From Glycine soja (lineage: Eukaryota > Streptophyta > Magnoliopsida > Fabales > Fabaceae): a DNA stretch of 64,000 bases. The stretch lies in NCBI RefSeq assembly GCF_004193775.1, contig NC_041003.1:50086111-50150110 (forward strand), in the 5' to 3' direction. Positions 51,558 to 63,624 of the stretch are shown in pieces (positions within the stretch are counted from its first letter, which is position 1; each line of letters begins with the position of its first letter). The notes beneath the pieces are model-generated. The model saw only the letters and a list, made by a program, of their open reading frames with translations, searched no databases and had not been told where the DNA came from. The translations under genes and the position numbers were made by a program.

Positions 51558-51950
51558 ATGATATTATATTTTATGCTTTCTGTCTCAAAGGACTTGGGGC
51601 TTTGCTTTTCCTTGTGCGAGAAAATCCAACCCCGTGAGACATTTGAAATAGTTATTGCCTCACCATCATCTGAAATCCCTTTTTCTTTCTTTGTTGCTAT
51701 TCAAATTCAACATCAAATTGCTGTACCGTCACTTTTCTATTCGTATGCCTTGCTATGGAAGGAAATTACTTTAGGCACTGCTTTGGTGGAGCATGATTCC
51801 ATCCATTTATTTACTCAAACCATTCACCAGCTAAATTTCTTTCTAGTTCCAGTGCCTTCTCTTTTTGTTTCTGAACTGCCCCTGTTGGTGTTCAAATGCC
51901 AACCCGATTGCAAGGGGAAATACAAGTTCATCTTATTGTCTTCAAGTTAA
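51558..51950 (+). CDS. Uncharacterised ORF, 130 codons, doubtful
   Basis: ATG-to-TAA frame in otherwise stop-rich AT-rich DNA. The product is hydrophobic and Ser/Phe/Leu-rich (PFSFFVAIQIQHQIAVPSLF), with no motif that I recognise and no clear membrane-protein layout. Composition here is less AT-rich than the flanks. It could be part of a non-coding transcript, a lineage-specific gene or chance. Kept only because it is the longest ATG frame in this 7-kb gap. Confidence 0.15.
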   Translation: MILYFMLSVSKDLGLCFSLCEKIQPRETFEIVIASPSSEIPFSFFVAIQIQHQIAVPSLFYSYALLWKEITLGTALVEHDSIHLFTQTIHQLNFFLVPVPSLFVSELPLLVFKCQPDCKGKYKFILLSSS

Positions 51951-52226
51951 TACAGCATCTTTCTTAATTTCCTGATCTAAGCAAATTATATTATTTGCAT
52001 CGATCACCATTATATTTGTTCTACTCTACATTAATTAATTAATTAATTGTCAATATTAAGAGTATATTCTATCAGATAATTAATTAAGAAACGCAGTTCA
52101 TCGTGCCAAATACAAAGATATCCGCATTTTGCGTTGCATATTTATTAAGATTTGAATTTTATACTAAGTTTAATAGAAAAAAGAACGGAAATTATGACAT
52201 TGCTATGAACAAAATTATTAATTTTA

Positions 52227-52790
52227 GCCTTAAATACATTTTTAGTCTTTTAAATTTCAATAATTATTTTTTAATCCTTAAAAAGAATTCTATTTTGATT
52301 ACTTCCTCAAATTTTTGATGATTTTACATTATCATAATTTATTTTAATGGTGTTATAATTTATGATGATTTTACATTGTGTTAAATAGTCACCAAGACAC
52401 AACTTTATCGCTGCACCAGGGCTCGCCCTCTTTACATTGTCTTAAATATTTTTTTAATTTAATTTTTTTAAATGATTTGTGACAATTTAAAATTACTAAA
52501 ATATGCAAAAAAATTACAACAATTTTATATTCATGTTTTTATTTTTCCTCTTTAAAATCATTAAAATATGTAAAAAAAATCACCAAATCATATAGTAAAA
52601 TGTTTTGGTGATTTAAAATGGTCAATTTTTTTTAATAATTAAAAAATAAATTTTAGTGGTTAAAAACCATCCCAAAGAATGACTAAAAATAATTTTTTGA
52701 AAATTTGAGTGACTAATAAAAGTAAATTTTTTTAAGGATAAAAAAAAACAATTACTCAAATTTAAAAAAATAAAAAAATATATTTAAGCC
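52227..52790. mobile_element. Non-autonomous Mutator-like element (MULE/MITE)
   Basis: 564 bp. The left end GCCTTAAATACATTTTTAGT and the reversed right end GGCTTAAATATATTTTTTTA begin long inverted repeats that continue for roughly 100 bases, sharing ATCCTTAAAAA and TTAAATTT words. A perfect 9-bp direct repeat, TTAATTTTA, flanks it at 52218-52226 and 52791-52799. Long terminal inverted repeats with a 9-bp duplication are the mark of Mutator-family insertion. No transposase frame inside. Confidence 0.8.
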
Positions 52791-52799
52791 TTAATTTTA

Positions 52800-54836
52800 A
52801 TACCATATCATGAGAATGAAACATTGACTAGAACTAAGAAAAAAAATGTAATAAAATTAATAAATAACTTTATTCTTTAAATATGTGGTTATGATGACAT
52901 TGGGTTCAATCCCTAATAAGTATGAAAGAAAAAATATATATTAAGAAAAATTAATTTTTTAAATAAATATTAGTATCTCAAGATTAGACATTTATTTTTT
53001 ATTAAAAAATATACTTTGGTTTCTCAAAAATTAACGGAGCAGACTAATTTGTATATTTTTAAATTACATCAGTCCATCAATTGTATCTTTGTTTTTGTAA
53101 TTAAATGAAACATTTGGTAGAATCTGTCCAAGGTATAAGTCAAATTAAAAAGATAATTTAACCAAATCTTGAAAACTGATGGAATGCAAAGTTTTGCTTG
53201 GAGCGTAGGAAAGGGAAACAATGTTACAAAATTATACAGAGGTCTGATCATAGACATGGAGGTCAACTCTTGGTTGATATTGTACCTAGTTACTAGTTAT
53301 GCATCGCGTGAAATGCAGAGTTTTCAACTCAAAACGAAAACTATTTCCTATGACTTTTAGAGCATGTGAAGTTTCACCTTGAATGAAACTATAAATTATA
53401 ACTTCTACATCCTTTATTTGTATTTGACACAATTTTATTAGATAAATACATAATTACAACTACATTGTTTAAGATTCAGATTCTCTAGCAAGCGTCAACC
53501 AGTAGCTACAAAGTATATAATTTCTACGTGTGTGTTTATAATAGTGTTGAGTTTAACACAACACATACAGAAACAATTCTACCGATAAAAAAAATATAAA
53601 AACAATCCGAATATTGCTTTGGCTTATTTGTCTCGAAATGTCAAATTTTTTCATTGGATGCCATTGCATCCCTAACCACACACAACTTACATCATTTCTT
53701 TTATTTGTATTTGACACAATTTCATTAGATATGCATGCATAAAAAGTATAACCAAACACATTCTTAGTTAAACCGGTATTTTAAAGCAAAAATAATTTTA
53801 TCCTAAAATATCCAAACATTTATATTTTTACAAAATTAAGCTTTACGGAATTCACAATCAATGTTTTCTACTATGAAATGAAACACACTCAATAATAATA
53901 ATAATAATAATAAGATACGCCAACCAACTTATTCAAGTGAGAGGCTTCTAGTTTATAGGTGCCCAATTTTTAGACTTGTAGGCTGATCTGATAGATCAAT
54001 TTTTGGTGATGGCATGGTCCCATAGAAAAGGTAGGAACACTTGAGTACTTGACTATAACCTATAGTACTACTTTATTTTGAAAAATGAAAAAATGGTCCA
54101 AAGTCTCGTCCAGAAAAAAACACAAAACGTCTGCATAGACTGGGTGACAATTCATGCAAAAGCACGACGAAGCATATATATATATGAAAAAAATTCAAAG
54201 TTAGCGAACTCATTTTCTTCTCTCTTTGATGATCCGCAACGGTCCTCAATTGGAAAAGAATGCAAACAACAACAAAAACAACAAACACCAAATCTGCTCA
54301 CCCCAAAACCTATATAGAAAAGCAACAAGAGGAAAAAAGCACCGCATTGGTTCCAGTTCTTTGGTTTGGACCTTTCTTTTGGCTCCTTCTCTCCCCTCGA
54401 TACTCACAATTTACCTTCTCTCTCTCTCCATGCACATACAACAAGTCCAACCACAACAACAAACAACAATCCAACGTAGTAACAAATGCAACAAGTTCAC
54501 GTTTATTCATTCGTTCCTTCTTTCCCCAAAGTCAAAATATACTTCTCTTCTCACCCCCCACACACACCCCTTTTTATCTTTTTCATGAAATCTTCTTTCT
54601 TAATCATATTTTTCCTAATATTTATTATTTATTATATTAAAATTGGGACTTTACCTAAAGAATCCAAATACAGTTTCAATGCAACAAACCTAATATCGTT
54701 ACCCCACATTTGTGTTGCTTCATCTTTCACATGCCACGCTTTCTTCTTAAACCAACGATTCCATTTCCACTAGCTAGAATAAATCTCTATCTCTCTTTCT
54801 CTTTCTCTTTTTCTCTCTGTGTCTGAGTCCGCAACT
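52800..54836. other. Intergenic region and SNE promoter/leader
   Basis: AT-rich DNA with an (AAT)n microsatellite at about 53891-53912. A roughly 40-base direct repeat with core TTTATTTGTATTTGACACAA occurs near 53413 and again near 53700. The last few hundred bases before 54837 are pyrimidine- and CA-rich, with a CT-repeat leader at 54785-54820, and probably form the promoter and 5' UTR of the F-box gene. Confidence 0.45.
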
Positions 54837-55301
54837 ATGGTGCAGCAGCAGCAGCACCGCGTAGAGCAAGAGAAACGACCACGGTTCTTCATAAACGACA
54901 ACATTGACATTCTCAGGGAAATCCTTAAACGCCTCGACGGTCCCTCGCTGGGAGTGGCGGCGTGCGTGTGCCGCCTGTGGTGCAGCCTGACGAGCAACGA
55001 CGACTCGCTGTGGGAGCACCTGTGCTTCCGCCACGTGTCGTCTCCGCCACCGGCGTCGGTGAAGGCGGTGGTGGTGGCGCTGGGCGGGTACAAGAGGCTG
55101 TACATGGTGTGCGTGAGACCGGTGCTGAGTCGACTCGGAGACTCGGAGCGGGTGAGGAAGCGAGTGTGGACTCGGCACGAGGTGCAGCTCTCGCTCTCTT
55201 TGTTTTGCATTGACAGCTACGAGAGGCTCGGGAGTGGAAGGATCCCCAGCGACGCGTCCGCATCGTCCCTCATGTTCCTCTGCAACTCCGTCAACGTCTG
55301 A
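54837..55301 (+). CDS. SNE: F-box protein SNEEZY (SLEEPY2-like)
   Basis: Intronless 154-aa protein. After a Gln-rich start comes KRPRFFINDNIDILREILKR (13-32), the opening of an F-box that runs to about 65 (LGVAACVCRLWCSLTSNDDS, LWEHLCFRH). Then follow conserved C-terminal blocks KAVVVALGGYKRLYMVCVRP (76-95), RVWTRHEVQLSLSLFC (109-124) and SDASASSLMFLCNSVNV. This matches Arabidopsis SNE, the SLY1 homologue that can act in SCF complexes on gibberellin-signalling DELLA proteins. The frame extends upstream without ATG; Met at 54837 lies in a good context (ACTATGG). The body of the gene is very GC-rich, so long reverse-strand frames there are spurious. Confidence 0.93.
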   Translation: MVQQQQHRVEQEKRPRFFINDNIDILREILKRLDGPSLGVAACVCRLWCSLTSNDDSLWEHLCFRHVSSPPPASVKAVVVALGGYKRLYMVCVRPVLSRLGDSERVRKRVWTRHEVQLSLSLFCIDSYERLGSGRIPSDASASSLMFLCNSVNV

Positions 55302-58300
55302 TCTCATCTCATCACATCACACTTTTGCTTTTCTTTGATATCATACTAAAAAGTCTTGGGCCCTGTCTTGCCATCCAAATAAGAAGCACCATGCCCCGGT
55401 ATTAATTTGTCTATCATACACCAAATAAAAAATATCACCAATTTCTTTCTTTATTCTCATCTCTTAATTTCCTTTATAGTAGGACATATCAATAAAAAAA
55501 AAAAAGCTTGTAATAAGCGTGGATCAGTGACTCGTTATCTTTTTATATTTACATGTAGCTAGCTAGTTCATTTCAAAATCAATCAATTTTGTTAACCAAC
55601 ATAATTAGTTCAACTAGTACTCTATTTTAAACCTTGCTTAATTACCTCCTTTGAGTCCTACCTTTTCCTTAATTTGATTTAACCGGGAACCTTTTCCCTT
55701 TTTTTTAGTTGCCCTTCTTGCTTCCTTCCTTCAAATTACTTACCTTCTTTTTTTTGTAGCCAAGTTAGTAACCAATGTAGCATGGTAAGCATTTTTTTAA
55801 TTTATGTAAAATTAGTAATTCTTCTACTATTAGAACCGTACGGTTGAATGCTGATATTCTATTAAGACATTCAAATCTAATAATTTATTATTTTTTTAAT
55901 AATATTACAGCAATTGGGGGAGCTTAAGCCCAGTTTAGAAGTGATATTCGTACATTCTAAAGGCTCATACACGTTGAACTTTTTCAGTAACAATGTGTTT
56001 TTTTCCTCCAAAGAGTTTTTTTTCGGTGAATAATTTTTCCTCAAAAGAGTAATGTTATTTCTATAACATAAATTTATCATAATTTTACACTTTCACTTTT
56101 TTTTAATCTCTTTTTATTACTTTTCCAAAATTTTAACAAATTAATATTTACTGATATCATCTATTATTTTAATTGTTAAAACAAATAAAATGACATTAAA
56201 ATAGATACAAATATATATGTTATAAATATAATTTATTTATGTCACTATAGAAAATTAATTTTTGTCTTCGAATTGAAGTGAAAATAGGTTAAGTTTTACC
56301 TCGAACCTACCAATCATACCAAATATATTATCAAATCACAGAACATGGTTTATTAACTTTGATATTATAGTCTTTTAAGTTTCAGTATTATTTTTGGGTT
56401 TGGTTACATTTTTAAGTTTTAGTTTTTTTTTATAGTTGATATTAAGTATCTACTAATTTTGATGATGATTAATATTTATTAAAAAAATTGATCAACTTTA
56501 ATAACATCTTTCTTTGAGAAGTTTTAAATTTTAGGATAACTTTTATAAAAGTTGATGCTAAGTTTAAAGAATCTTCAAAAGTTTATTCTATCGCAAATTT
56601 TTTAAATAAATAAACAAACCTACATCTACATGCACTAAAGTGGCTAGCGAATCTTAACTTTCACGGAAATTATCAAGATCGACTAAGTTCATGAATAAGT
56701 TAATAAGCATATAAATTTGAGACATTCAGAGAAATTTTTTAGTACAATATGAGAATATAAATATTAATATTATATTTTATATTTACTTATAAATTGACTT
56801 TTTAACTATAAAAATCTTTTAAATAGCCTAAATATTACTCTTAAAGTTAAAAAGATGATAAAAAAATTATTATCTTATGTTAGTTAGTATTAAAAAAGTC
56901 TACGTCAAATTGAAATTAATGTGAATTGAGTTAAGTCCAAATGCTTTGATTGACCTATTTGCATCACTATCTAAACTTTAAATTGAGTTTACTTGCTTTC
57001 TCAAATGAAATTAATACCTTTAAAGCTAAGATTCAACTGAAACACTTATAGAATTTAACTCTTTCAAAGTGAGATATACATTAAAAAAAAAGTAAGAACA
57101 AAGATGATACTTTTTTCTTCTACTGATGAGACATTCAAATACTTGAAGTTATAAACTATTGAAAATATTTGTAATTAGCAAATTGTACAATACATTTCAG
57201 ATACTCTTAAAGTGTAATATTTTTACTGATGAATCATGGAAAAAATACGATATTATGTCAAATTTTTAAAAAATATATGTTGAATCAAAAGGCTTGTCAG
57301 ATTTCAATTTAGAATGTGAAATGTCTATATAATTAAATTAAATTAAATATAAACACATACTGTTGTCATGATTACTTCCTCCATTAAGAAAAAAACGTCT
57401 TGAGGGGACGACACAATTAAGGATTTCAAATCTCAATATTAATTTGGATTATTCTCTTCATTTACTCTATTTGACTGGATTATATGATATTTTGTTGTTG
57501 TTTTTTCCTGAAAGAAGCCCCTATTAGTGGATAATCATATACTCCTACAATAAGACGGAGGCAAATCAAGGTGAAAAATTCTTTGCTGAATAGTCTATTT
57601 TTGAAATGGCTGGGTAAGGCCACCAAATTTTCAAATGTCAAAATCAAAACTTCCCTCTCCTTCGTTGGTAAATTTAATTCACCTCTGTATAAGATTATTT
57701 TTACAGTATGAGTAGTGTTCAAGAATACGAAAAAGTGTCCTTATTGATTGAGACAGAGCAAACAAAATCAACCCAGTGGACAAACAAACATGTGACTGTG
57801 ATCATTGACTCAAAGTATGTATCCAATCCAACCACTTCAATTTTTGGCACAACCAGATTTTTCAAGTTTCGACTGTTATCCGTTTGATTCTGCACTCAAC
57901 ATCATCATTTCATTTCAACCGTTACATTAATTTTATTTTGGTCCATCATTACATTAATTAATTTGGTTGTTACTTTCAGAGACGAATGTTATTGGGCCTT
58001 CCCCATTAGCCCAAATAAGTATTTCAGAGACCCCATACTTTTGCTGGTTAAGTCCAGATTATTCGACATTGACAACTTGAAATCAATGTCAGAACTCAGA
58101 AGCCTTAAGTAGAACTCGACCTAAAAAATTGCAAGTTCAATTGCACAAAACTGGTTAAAAATTGTAAATCCAAGTGAAATAAAATGGTTTAAAATGTCGC
58201 ATCCAAAAAAGAAGAAGAAAGAAAGTATTTTTCTTTGTGTGTGTAAGAAAGTAGTAAGTCAAGCACACACAAAAAAGGGAGTTTAGATTACTCAAATAAA

Positions 58301-58950
58301 AGTAGATAGATTATACACCCAATATCAATTATCACATTAATAAATTCATCTATGACAGCATAAATACGTATTTAATGCTAATCAATTAAATTGTCTACTT
58401 AAAATCTACAATAGTGGCAATCAAGTTTGAATTTAATATTTCATATAAACTACTTAAATCTTGCATCACTAGGCTAGTGGGTTGTTCCTCTAAAAAGAAA
58501 AGGCTAGTTGGTTGTTTTAAATAATTTTATAATACCTTAAATTAATTCTATTTTTTTATAAGATGGGAAAATATTAAATAATTTATTATTTTTAAAAATA
58601 AAATATAAAAATTATCAATGTGGATCATTCACAAGATGCCCAATGTCCATCACTAATAATTCTCCAAATCATCATCCAACCTCACACCAACTACAGAACA
58701 CAGTCTCTAACTTCTAAGCTCCGCAAAATATATAAATTAAAATAAACTTAAGCAGCAACAAAAAAAAAACATAAAACAAAGGAAAATACTAGTTATTTAA
58801 AAAAAAAAACAAATAATAAATTTGCTATGCAGTCATTAGTTATTACGCACCTACGGTGCACGTTAGCTAGTTCCAACCACCTCAGTAATAACAGCGTTTA
58901 CTTGCTCTGAAAATTATCATCATTTTATTTATAATAATTCCTATTTTTAT
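55302..58950. other. SNE 3' region and AT-rich intergenic DNA
   Basis: An AATAAA signal occurs near 55424 (CCAAATAAAAAA), suitable for SNE polyadenylation. The rest is AT-rich with no supportable gene. TTTATTTATAATAATTCC near 58925 is a candidate TATA region for the J-protein gene. Confidence 0.45.
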
Positions 58951-59256
58951 TTTGGTGCCTTCTCTTTCTGATCGGCGATTGTCGGAAGCTCCTATTCATC
59001 GCCGCCACCTTGCTCCGAATCGGACCCACTTCGGATCCGAGAGCCACCCGAATCCTTTGTTCCCAGCTTTTGTTTTTCTATAACAAAGCCTTCACCTTTA
59101 CCATTTACCACACACACACCACTCTGTCCATACAAATCGGGTTCTGTGTTTTCCTGTTTTTAGCGAAGCGAGATTCACACCTAATTTTGCTTCATCTCGT
59201 AACTACACGTGGCGATCTGGCTCTTCTTCAACACCCCATTATCGTCTCCAATCTCA

Positions 59257-59685
59257 GTTAGTCTTTTTTTTTTTTTAACTGTGCTTATTTTTATTGCATC
59301 TGTTTTTTTTAAGAATAAATTTAAATTATGAGTATAAATTTTGGGGGTTTTAGTTAAAACCTTCGATCTATGTGCAAAAGTTTTAGGTTTTGTCAAATTT
59401 AAGTGAATTTGGTGCTGATTGAAAGATGGGTCACCTCTCCCCTTTGATTAATGTTTTATTGATTTTGAAATTGGAAGATTTAGGAAAGAGACGGGAAATG
59501 TAAAGTTTAATGCTTTATGTGGAAATTCAAAAATGTGTTTCAATCAACTAAATGCTACGATCTGTTCATTTTATTCCATAATTTGGGTCTATGGAATGGA
59601 GGGTGTTTGGATCTCAGATGAAAGTTTTGTGAGTTTTAAAATTAAAATTACTTACTTGTTCTTTTTGTTCCAAAACTGTTAGCAG
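59257..59685 (+). other. Candidate 5' UTR intron of the J-protein gene
   Basis: A GC-richer leader from about 58960 ends at CTCA/GTTAGT (59257), followed by a T-rich, intron-like stretch to TTAGCAG (59685). The coding ATG lies 99 bases further on. The leader contains upstream ATGs in other frames, which this intron would not remove. Boundaries are a guess from consensus. Confidence 0.4.
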
Positions 59686-59783
59686 ACATGTAAACGAGGT
59701 TATATATGATATTGGAAAAGATGTTGGGCTGGGCGTAGTTTCTGTTTCAAGAGTTCAGTTGTGAAGTGATTTTTTGTTCCTAC

Positions 59784-61901
59784 ATGGAAGCAAACAAGGA
59801 GGAAGCACTTAAAGCGATAGAGATTGCTGAAAAGCGATTTGCTCTGAGAGACTTTGCCGGTGCAAAAAACTATGCTGTAAAGGCTAAAACACTCTGTCCA
59901 GGATTGGAGGGTATATCTCAAATGGTGGCCACATTTGAAGTTTACGTTGCTTCTGAGGTCAAACATAATGGTGATCTAGATTACTATTCGATTCTTGGAT
60001 TAAAACCTTTTGCAGATAAGGAGGCTGTGAAGAAACAGTACAAGAAGTTGGCAGTGTTGCTTCACCCAGATAAGAACAAATGTGTGGGAGCTGATGAGGC
60101 ATTTAAGCTTGTTTCTGAGGCTTGGACTTGGCTATCAGATAGTGCTATGCGCAGTTCTTATGATCTCAAGAGAAATGTGCAGCTGGGTGGGGCTAACCAG
60201 ACAAATTTGTCTCCTGCCCATGCTACAGGGACTGCAGGTTATACCAAATGTTCCAATTTGCCAACCCCTTGTGGTAGGCTTGACACCTTTTGGACAATCT
60301 GCACCTCTTGTAAGGTTCAGTATGAGTATCTGCGCAAGTATGTGAATAAAAGACTCTCTTGTAAGAACTGTCGTGGCACTTTTGTTGCTGTTGAAACTGG
60401 GGCGGCCCCAGCAAATGGTTCGTTTCCATATTGTCCTTGGTCATATGTGGCAGGAAATGGGTATGGAAGTCATTCATTTGATGGAGTTACATATGTTCCA
60501 ACTAGTGCCCCCTATTTCAATGGGAATGGGGTCACAGGGTACCATTCTGGACATGGTTATGAGTACGTTCCAAATGTTTCATTTCAGTGGGGCTCTGCTG
60601 GAGTTGTCAACCAAAATGGATCAACTACCTTACCTGCTGATTCTGTTCATCGGGCCAATGGAAATGTGAAGAGGGGAAGGCCAAAAGTCAAGTTGGGAGC
60701 TGATAAGAGGCATCACGTGATAGAGACTATGGTCAATACAAATTCAGATGTACCATTCTCCTGTAGTGAACCACAGGAAGATAAACTAAGTAGACCTGAC
60801 AAGAAACAGAAAGTTGTTGTGGGAGCCAGTTTCAGAAATGGCTATGAAGAAAAGGGTTCAAAATGTGCTTCAGAGTTGATAGTGGCTAACGGAAATGATA
60901 GCATGGGACATGGCCAAAAGCCTTCCTGCACAGTCGAAGTTCAAACCAAACAGTGTTCCATGGCACCAGCATTTGACGCAAGAAAATTATTGATTGAGAA
61001 AGCCAGGAAAGAAATCAGGAAGAAACTGGAGGAGATGAAGTTGTCGTCTGCAGCAGCAGCTGCTGCAGCTCTGAATGAGAAAGAAAAATCACAAGCTGAA
61101 GTTGGTAAAGTAAAAAGAGAGACATGTAGAAAAGCAGCTCCGAATGTTTCTGGTCTACAATTAGAGAATGGGAAAACTGGTCCAGTCTCAATTACTGTCC
61201 CAGATTCTGACTTTCATGACTTTGACAAAGATAGGTCAGAGGAATGCTTCAGGCCAAAGCAAATATGGGCCTTGTATGATGAGGAAGATGGAATGCCACG
61301 GTTGTATTGTATGATCCGTGAGGTTGTGTCTGTCAATCCATTTAAGATTCACATCAGTTACTTGAGTTCCAAAACTGATAGTGAGTTTGGCTCAGTAAAC
61401 TGGCTTGATTCAGGTTTTACCAAATCTTGTGGAAATTTCAGGGCTTTCAATTCAGATGCTGTTGATCAAGTTAACATATTTTCTCATGTTCTAAATAAGG
61501 AGAAGGCTGGTCGAGGTGGTTGTGTCCGAATATATCCTAGAAGTGGAGATATTTGGGCTGTGTATCGAAATTGGTCGCCAGATTGGAGCAGATCTACTCC
61601 AGATGAAGTGAGGCATCAGTATGAAATGGTTGAGGTGCTGGATGATTACTCTGAGGAACTTGGTGTTTGTGTTAGTCCTCTTATTAAGTTGGCTGGATTT
61701 AAAACGGTATATCAGAGTAATACAGACAAGAGTACCATAAAATGGATACCCAGAAGAGAGATGTTGCGCTTTTCACATCAAGTGCCTTCTTGGTTACTGA
61801 AGGGGGAAGCTAGCAATTTGCCTGAAAGGTGTTGGGACCTTGATCCGGCTGCAACTCCAGATGAGCTTCTTCATGCTGCTACAGAACCAAATGCTTTGTA
61901 G
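59784..61901 (+). CDS. J-domain (DnaJ-like) protein with DUF3444
   Basis: Intronless 705-aa protein, a plant family of type-III J-proteins with a C-terminal DUF3444. The N-terminal helix region EEALKAIEIAEKRFALRDFA precedes the J domain (about 66-127) with DYYSILGL and the Hsp70-stimulating HPD at 94-96 (LLHPDKN). A CxxC...CxxC pair (C173/176, C193/196) could bind zinc. The middle is low-complexity with FNGNGVTGY repeats. An AT-hook-like KRGRPK lies at 297-302, followed by a Lys/Glu helix and an Ala run (423-429). DUF3444 covers about 480-685 (KQIWALYDEEDGMPR, RSGDIWAVYRNWSPDW). Likely Hsp70 co-chaperone, possibly nuclear given the AT-hook; no specific client can be named. Met at 59784 starts the conserved family N-terminus. 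Confidence 0.92.
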   Translation: MEANKEEALKAIEIAEKRFALRDFAGAKNYAVKAKTLCPGLEGISQMVATFEVYVASEVKHNGDLDYYSILGLKPFADKEAVKKQYKKLAVLLHPDKNKCVGADEAFKLVSEAWTWLSDSAMRSSYDLKRNVQLGGANQTNLSPAHATGTAGYTKCSNLPTPCGRLDTFWTICTSCKVQYEYLRKYVNKRLSCKNCRGTFVAVETGAAPANGSFPYCPWSYVAGNGYGSHSFDGVTYVPTSAPYFNGNGVTGYHSGHGYEYVPNVSFQWGSAGVVNQNGSTTLPADSVHRANGNVKRGRPKVKLGADKRHHVIETMVNTNSDVPFSCSEPQEDKLSRPDKKQKVVVGASFRNGYEEKGSKCASELIVANGNDSMGHGQKPSCTVEVQTKQCSMAPAFDARKLLIEKARKEIRKKLEEMKLSSAAAAAAALNEKEKSQAEVGKVKRETCRKAAPNVSGLQLENGKTGPVSITVPDSDFHDFDKDRSEECFRPKQIWALYDEEDGMPRLYCMIREVVSVNPFKIHISYLSSKTDSEFGSVNWLDSGFTKSCGNFRAFNSDAVDQVNIFSHVLNKEKAGRGGCVRIYPRSGDIWAVYRNWSPDWSRSTPDEVRHQYEMVEVLDDYSEELGVCVSPLIKLAGFKTVYQSNTDKSTIKWIPRREMLRFSHQVPSWLLKGEASNLPERCWDLDPAATPDELLHAATEPNAL

Positions 61902-62473
61902 GTTTATGCAATAGTGAAACAATTATTTGGGTTATGCTTTAGCATTCTTCCCAGAGTATTTTAGATTTAACTGTACACTATGTCTCACTTGGTTAGAGAC
62001 CAATGAGATATTAACAACGGATGTTTTAGAAGGTGAAATTTTATTTTGTAACATTTGTCTAGTAGACTTTAAGATCTAGTGATTGCTTGTTCGGTAAAGT
62101 TTCTTCTCTGTAACTCGTGATAGAGGTCAGGACAGATTGTCTGCTTGTAACTCTATTTCCGACCAGTTTTTACTGGTTGGTAAAGAATTCATTCAATTAA
62201 AGGCTGAAATCAATTTTAAATCCAACAACTTCAAAGAGAGAAAAAAAGAATTAAGAGGATTATTGTATGCAAGTGAGCAAGTATACAGAAAATTGTTAAT
62301 TTGATGTCACTGATCCTCCTTTTCAGAACCGAATGCCAACAGCTTCCAAAACAAATTGTTGAGCTTAATATAAAAAACGTTGATAACCTTTTGAGTGATG
62401 ACTACCAAAGTTAATGTAATTAACTCTTGTTGAAACTACACTTATAATGCTACATATTATATAACAAACTTTT
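61902..62473 (+). other. 3' UTR of the J-protein gene and spacer
   Basis: Downstream of the TAG at 61899-61901; TAAAGAATTCATTCAATTAAAGG near 62181 is a possible polyadenylation region. No other gene. Confidence 0.4.
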
Positions 62474-62863
62474 CAATTTGTCAACCTCGTGATTGGCTTT
62501 CTTGCTATTGAAACTATGGCAGTGCAAGCAAGCGGTCCATTTGGTCATACAGTCATACTCATATGTGCCTAAAATGGACTTGAAATCCATTCATTTGATG
62601 AAGTTACACGTATTTGTTCTAACTAGTGCCAGTAAAATGGATATGAAAGTATGTATTCTAGTTAGTGCCAACTATTTCAACGGTAATGGGGTCACAGGAC
62701 GGACATGGATATGACAATGTTCAAAAGTTTCAGTGGAACTATACTGGATTCGACGATCAAAATGGACCGACCACCTTACATCATGCTGGTATGACAATGT
62801 TCAAATATGGCTCCGACTGCGGTCAATGGTCAATATAAACTCAGATGTATCATTCTGTCATTG
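62474..62863 (+). pseudogene. Decayed partial tandem copy of the J-protein gene
   Basis: 62474-62501 (CAATTTGTCAACCTCGTG...) matches 60254-60281 of the upstream gene. The match then skips about 100 bases and resumes with TTGCTATTGAAACT, equal to the gene near 60385. It continues through TTCATTTGATGAAGTTACA, CTAACTAGTGCC, TTTCAACGGTAATGGGGTCA and CAAAATGGACCGACCACC to ATAAACTCAGATGTATCATT, equal to about 60735-60760. Several frame-shifting indels and stops are present. Only the low-complexity middle third survives; the J domain and DUF3444 are absent. Confidence 0.85.
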
Positions 62864-62869
62864 TGTTAG

Positions 62870-63624
62870 CTTATAGGATACATTCATCAATAAGATGATC
62901 AATCAGCTTACAAACTCAGATGTATCATTCTATCACTCAGATGATCAAACCCGAGGCACATATTGTTTACGTGAGTTCAAGGGATAAGAATATTACATGA
63001 TATATACAATACGTTCATCAATCAAATTATAGGATACCTGCAGCAATATCACTTTTAAGGTAAAAGCTGCAACAATGCATGAGTTTATTAGTATAAGTCT
63101 GCTAAAAAAACTCCTGACATTTTATTTTGGCAATTTGATTTATTTTAGAAGCATGACAGTGACTTAATGGTTATTGATGTTTGATGTGTTACATATTATT
63201 TTCATGCCAGATATAAAGCACAAGAGTTCACGTGAATACTCCAGAATCAAGATTTTGCTTCTAAAAGACTAAAACTGAGTCATGCATGCGTTGATGATCA
63301 ATTGTCAATGTCATAATATATAGTCACTGGCTTTTGTAAAGTTCTATTCGATACAAGATTGTCATTCTTAGCTAATATAAGTTGGATAGTCCGAGAACAA
63401 TGTTGCTTCAGATGAACAGAGAGTAGGGGAATATACAATGCTAGGAAAGCAGCACATGTAGATTACAACAGTTTATGTAATTCAGTCTCAGCACTCTTGT
63501 AAAACAACACAGTATTATCAAGGTGGAGCTTCAAAAGAGATTGCAGAAAACAATAGTCAATTATTTGTCATAGTCAAGGAATTTCTGGGGATTGGTTGAT
63601 CAAGCTTGCATTGAGATTGCACGT
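62870..63624. other. Intergenic region
   Basis: Includes a local repetition of AACTCAGATGTATCATTCT (near 62837 and 62914). Otherwise nothing recognised. Confidence 0.45.

Noticed and set aside
54770..55307. Long minus-strand frames (146-177 codons) opposite the SNE gene
   Set aside because: Arg/His/Pro-rich shadow of a GC-rich coding exon; the plus strand encodes a recognised conserved protein.
59700..60669. Short frames on both strands within the J-protein gene
   Set aside because: Shadows of the 705-codon frame.
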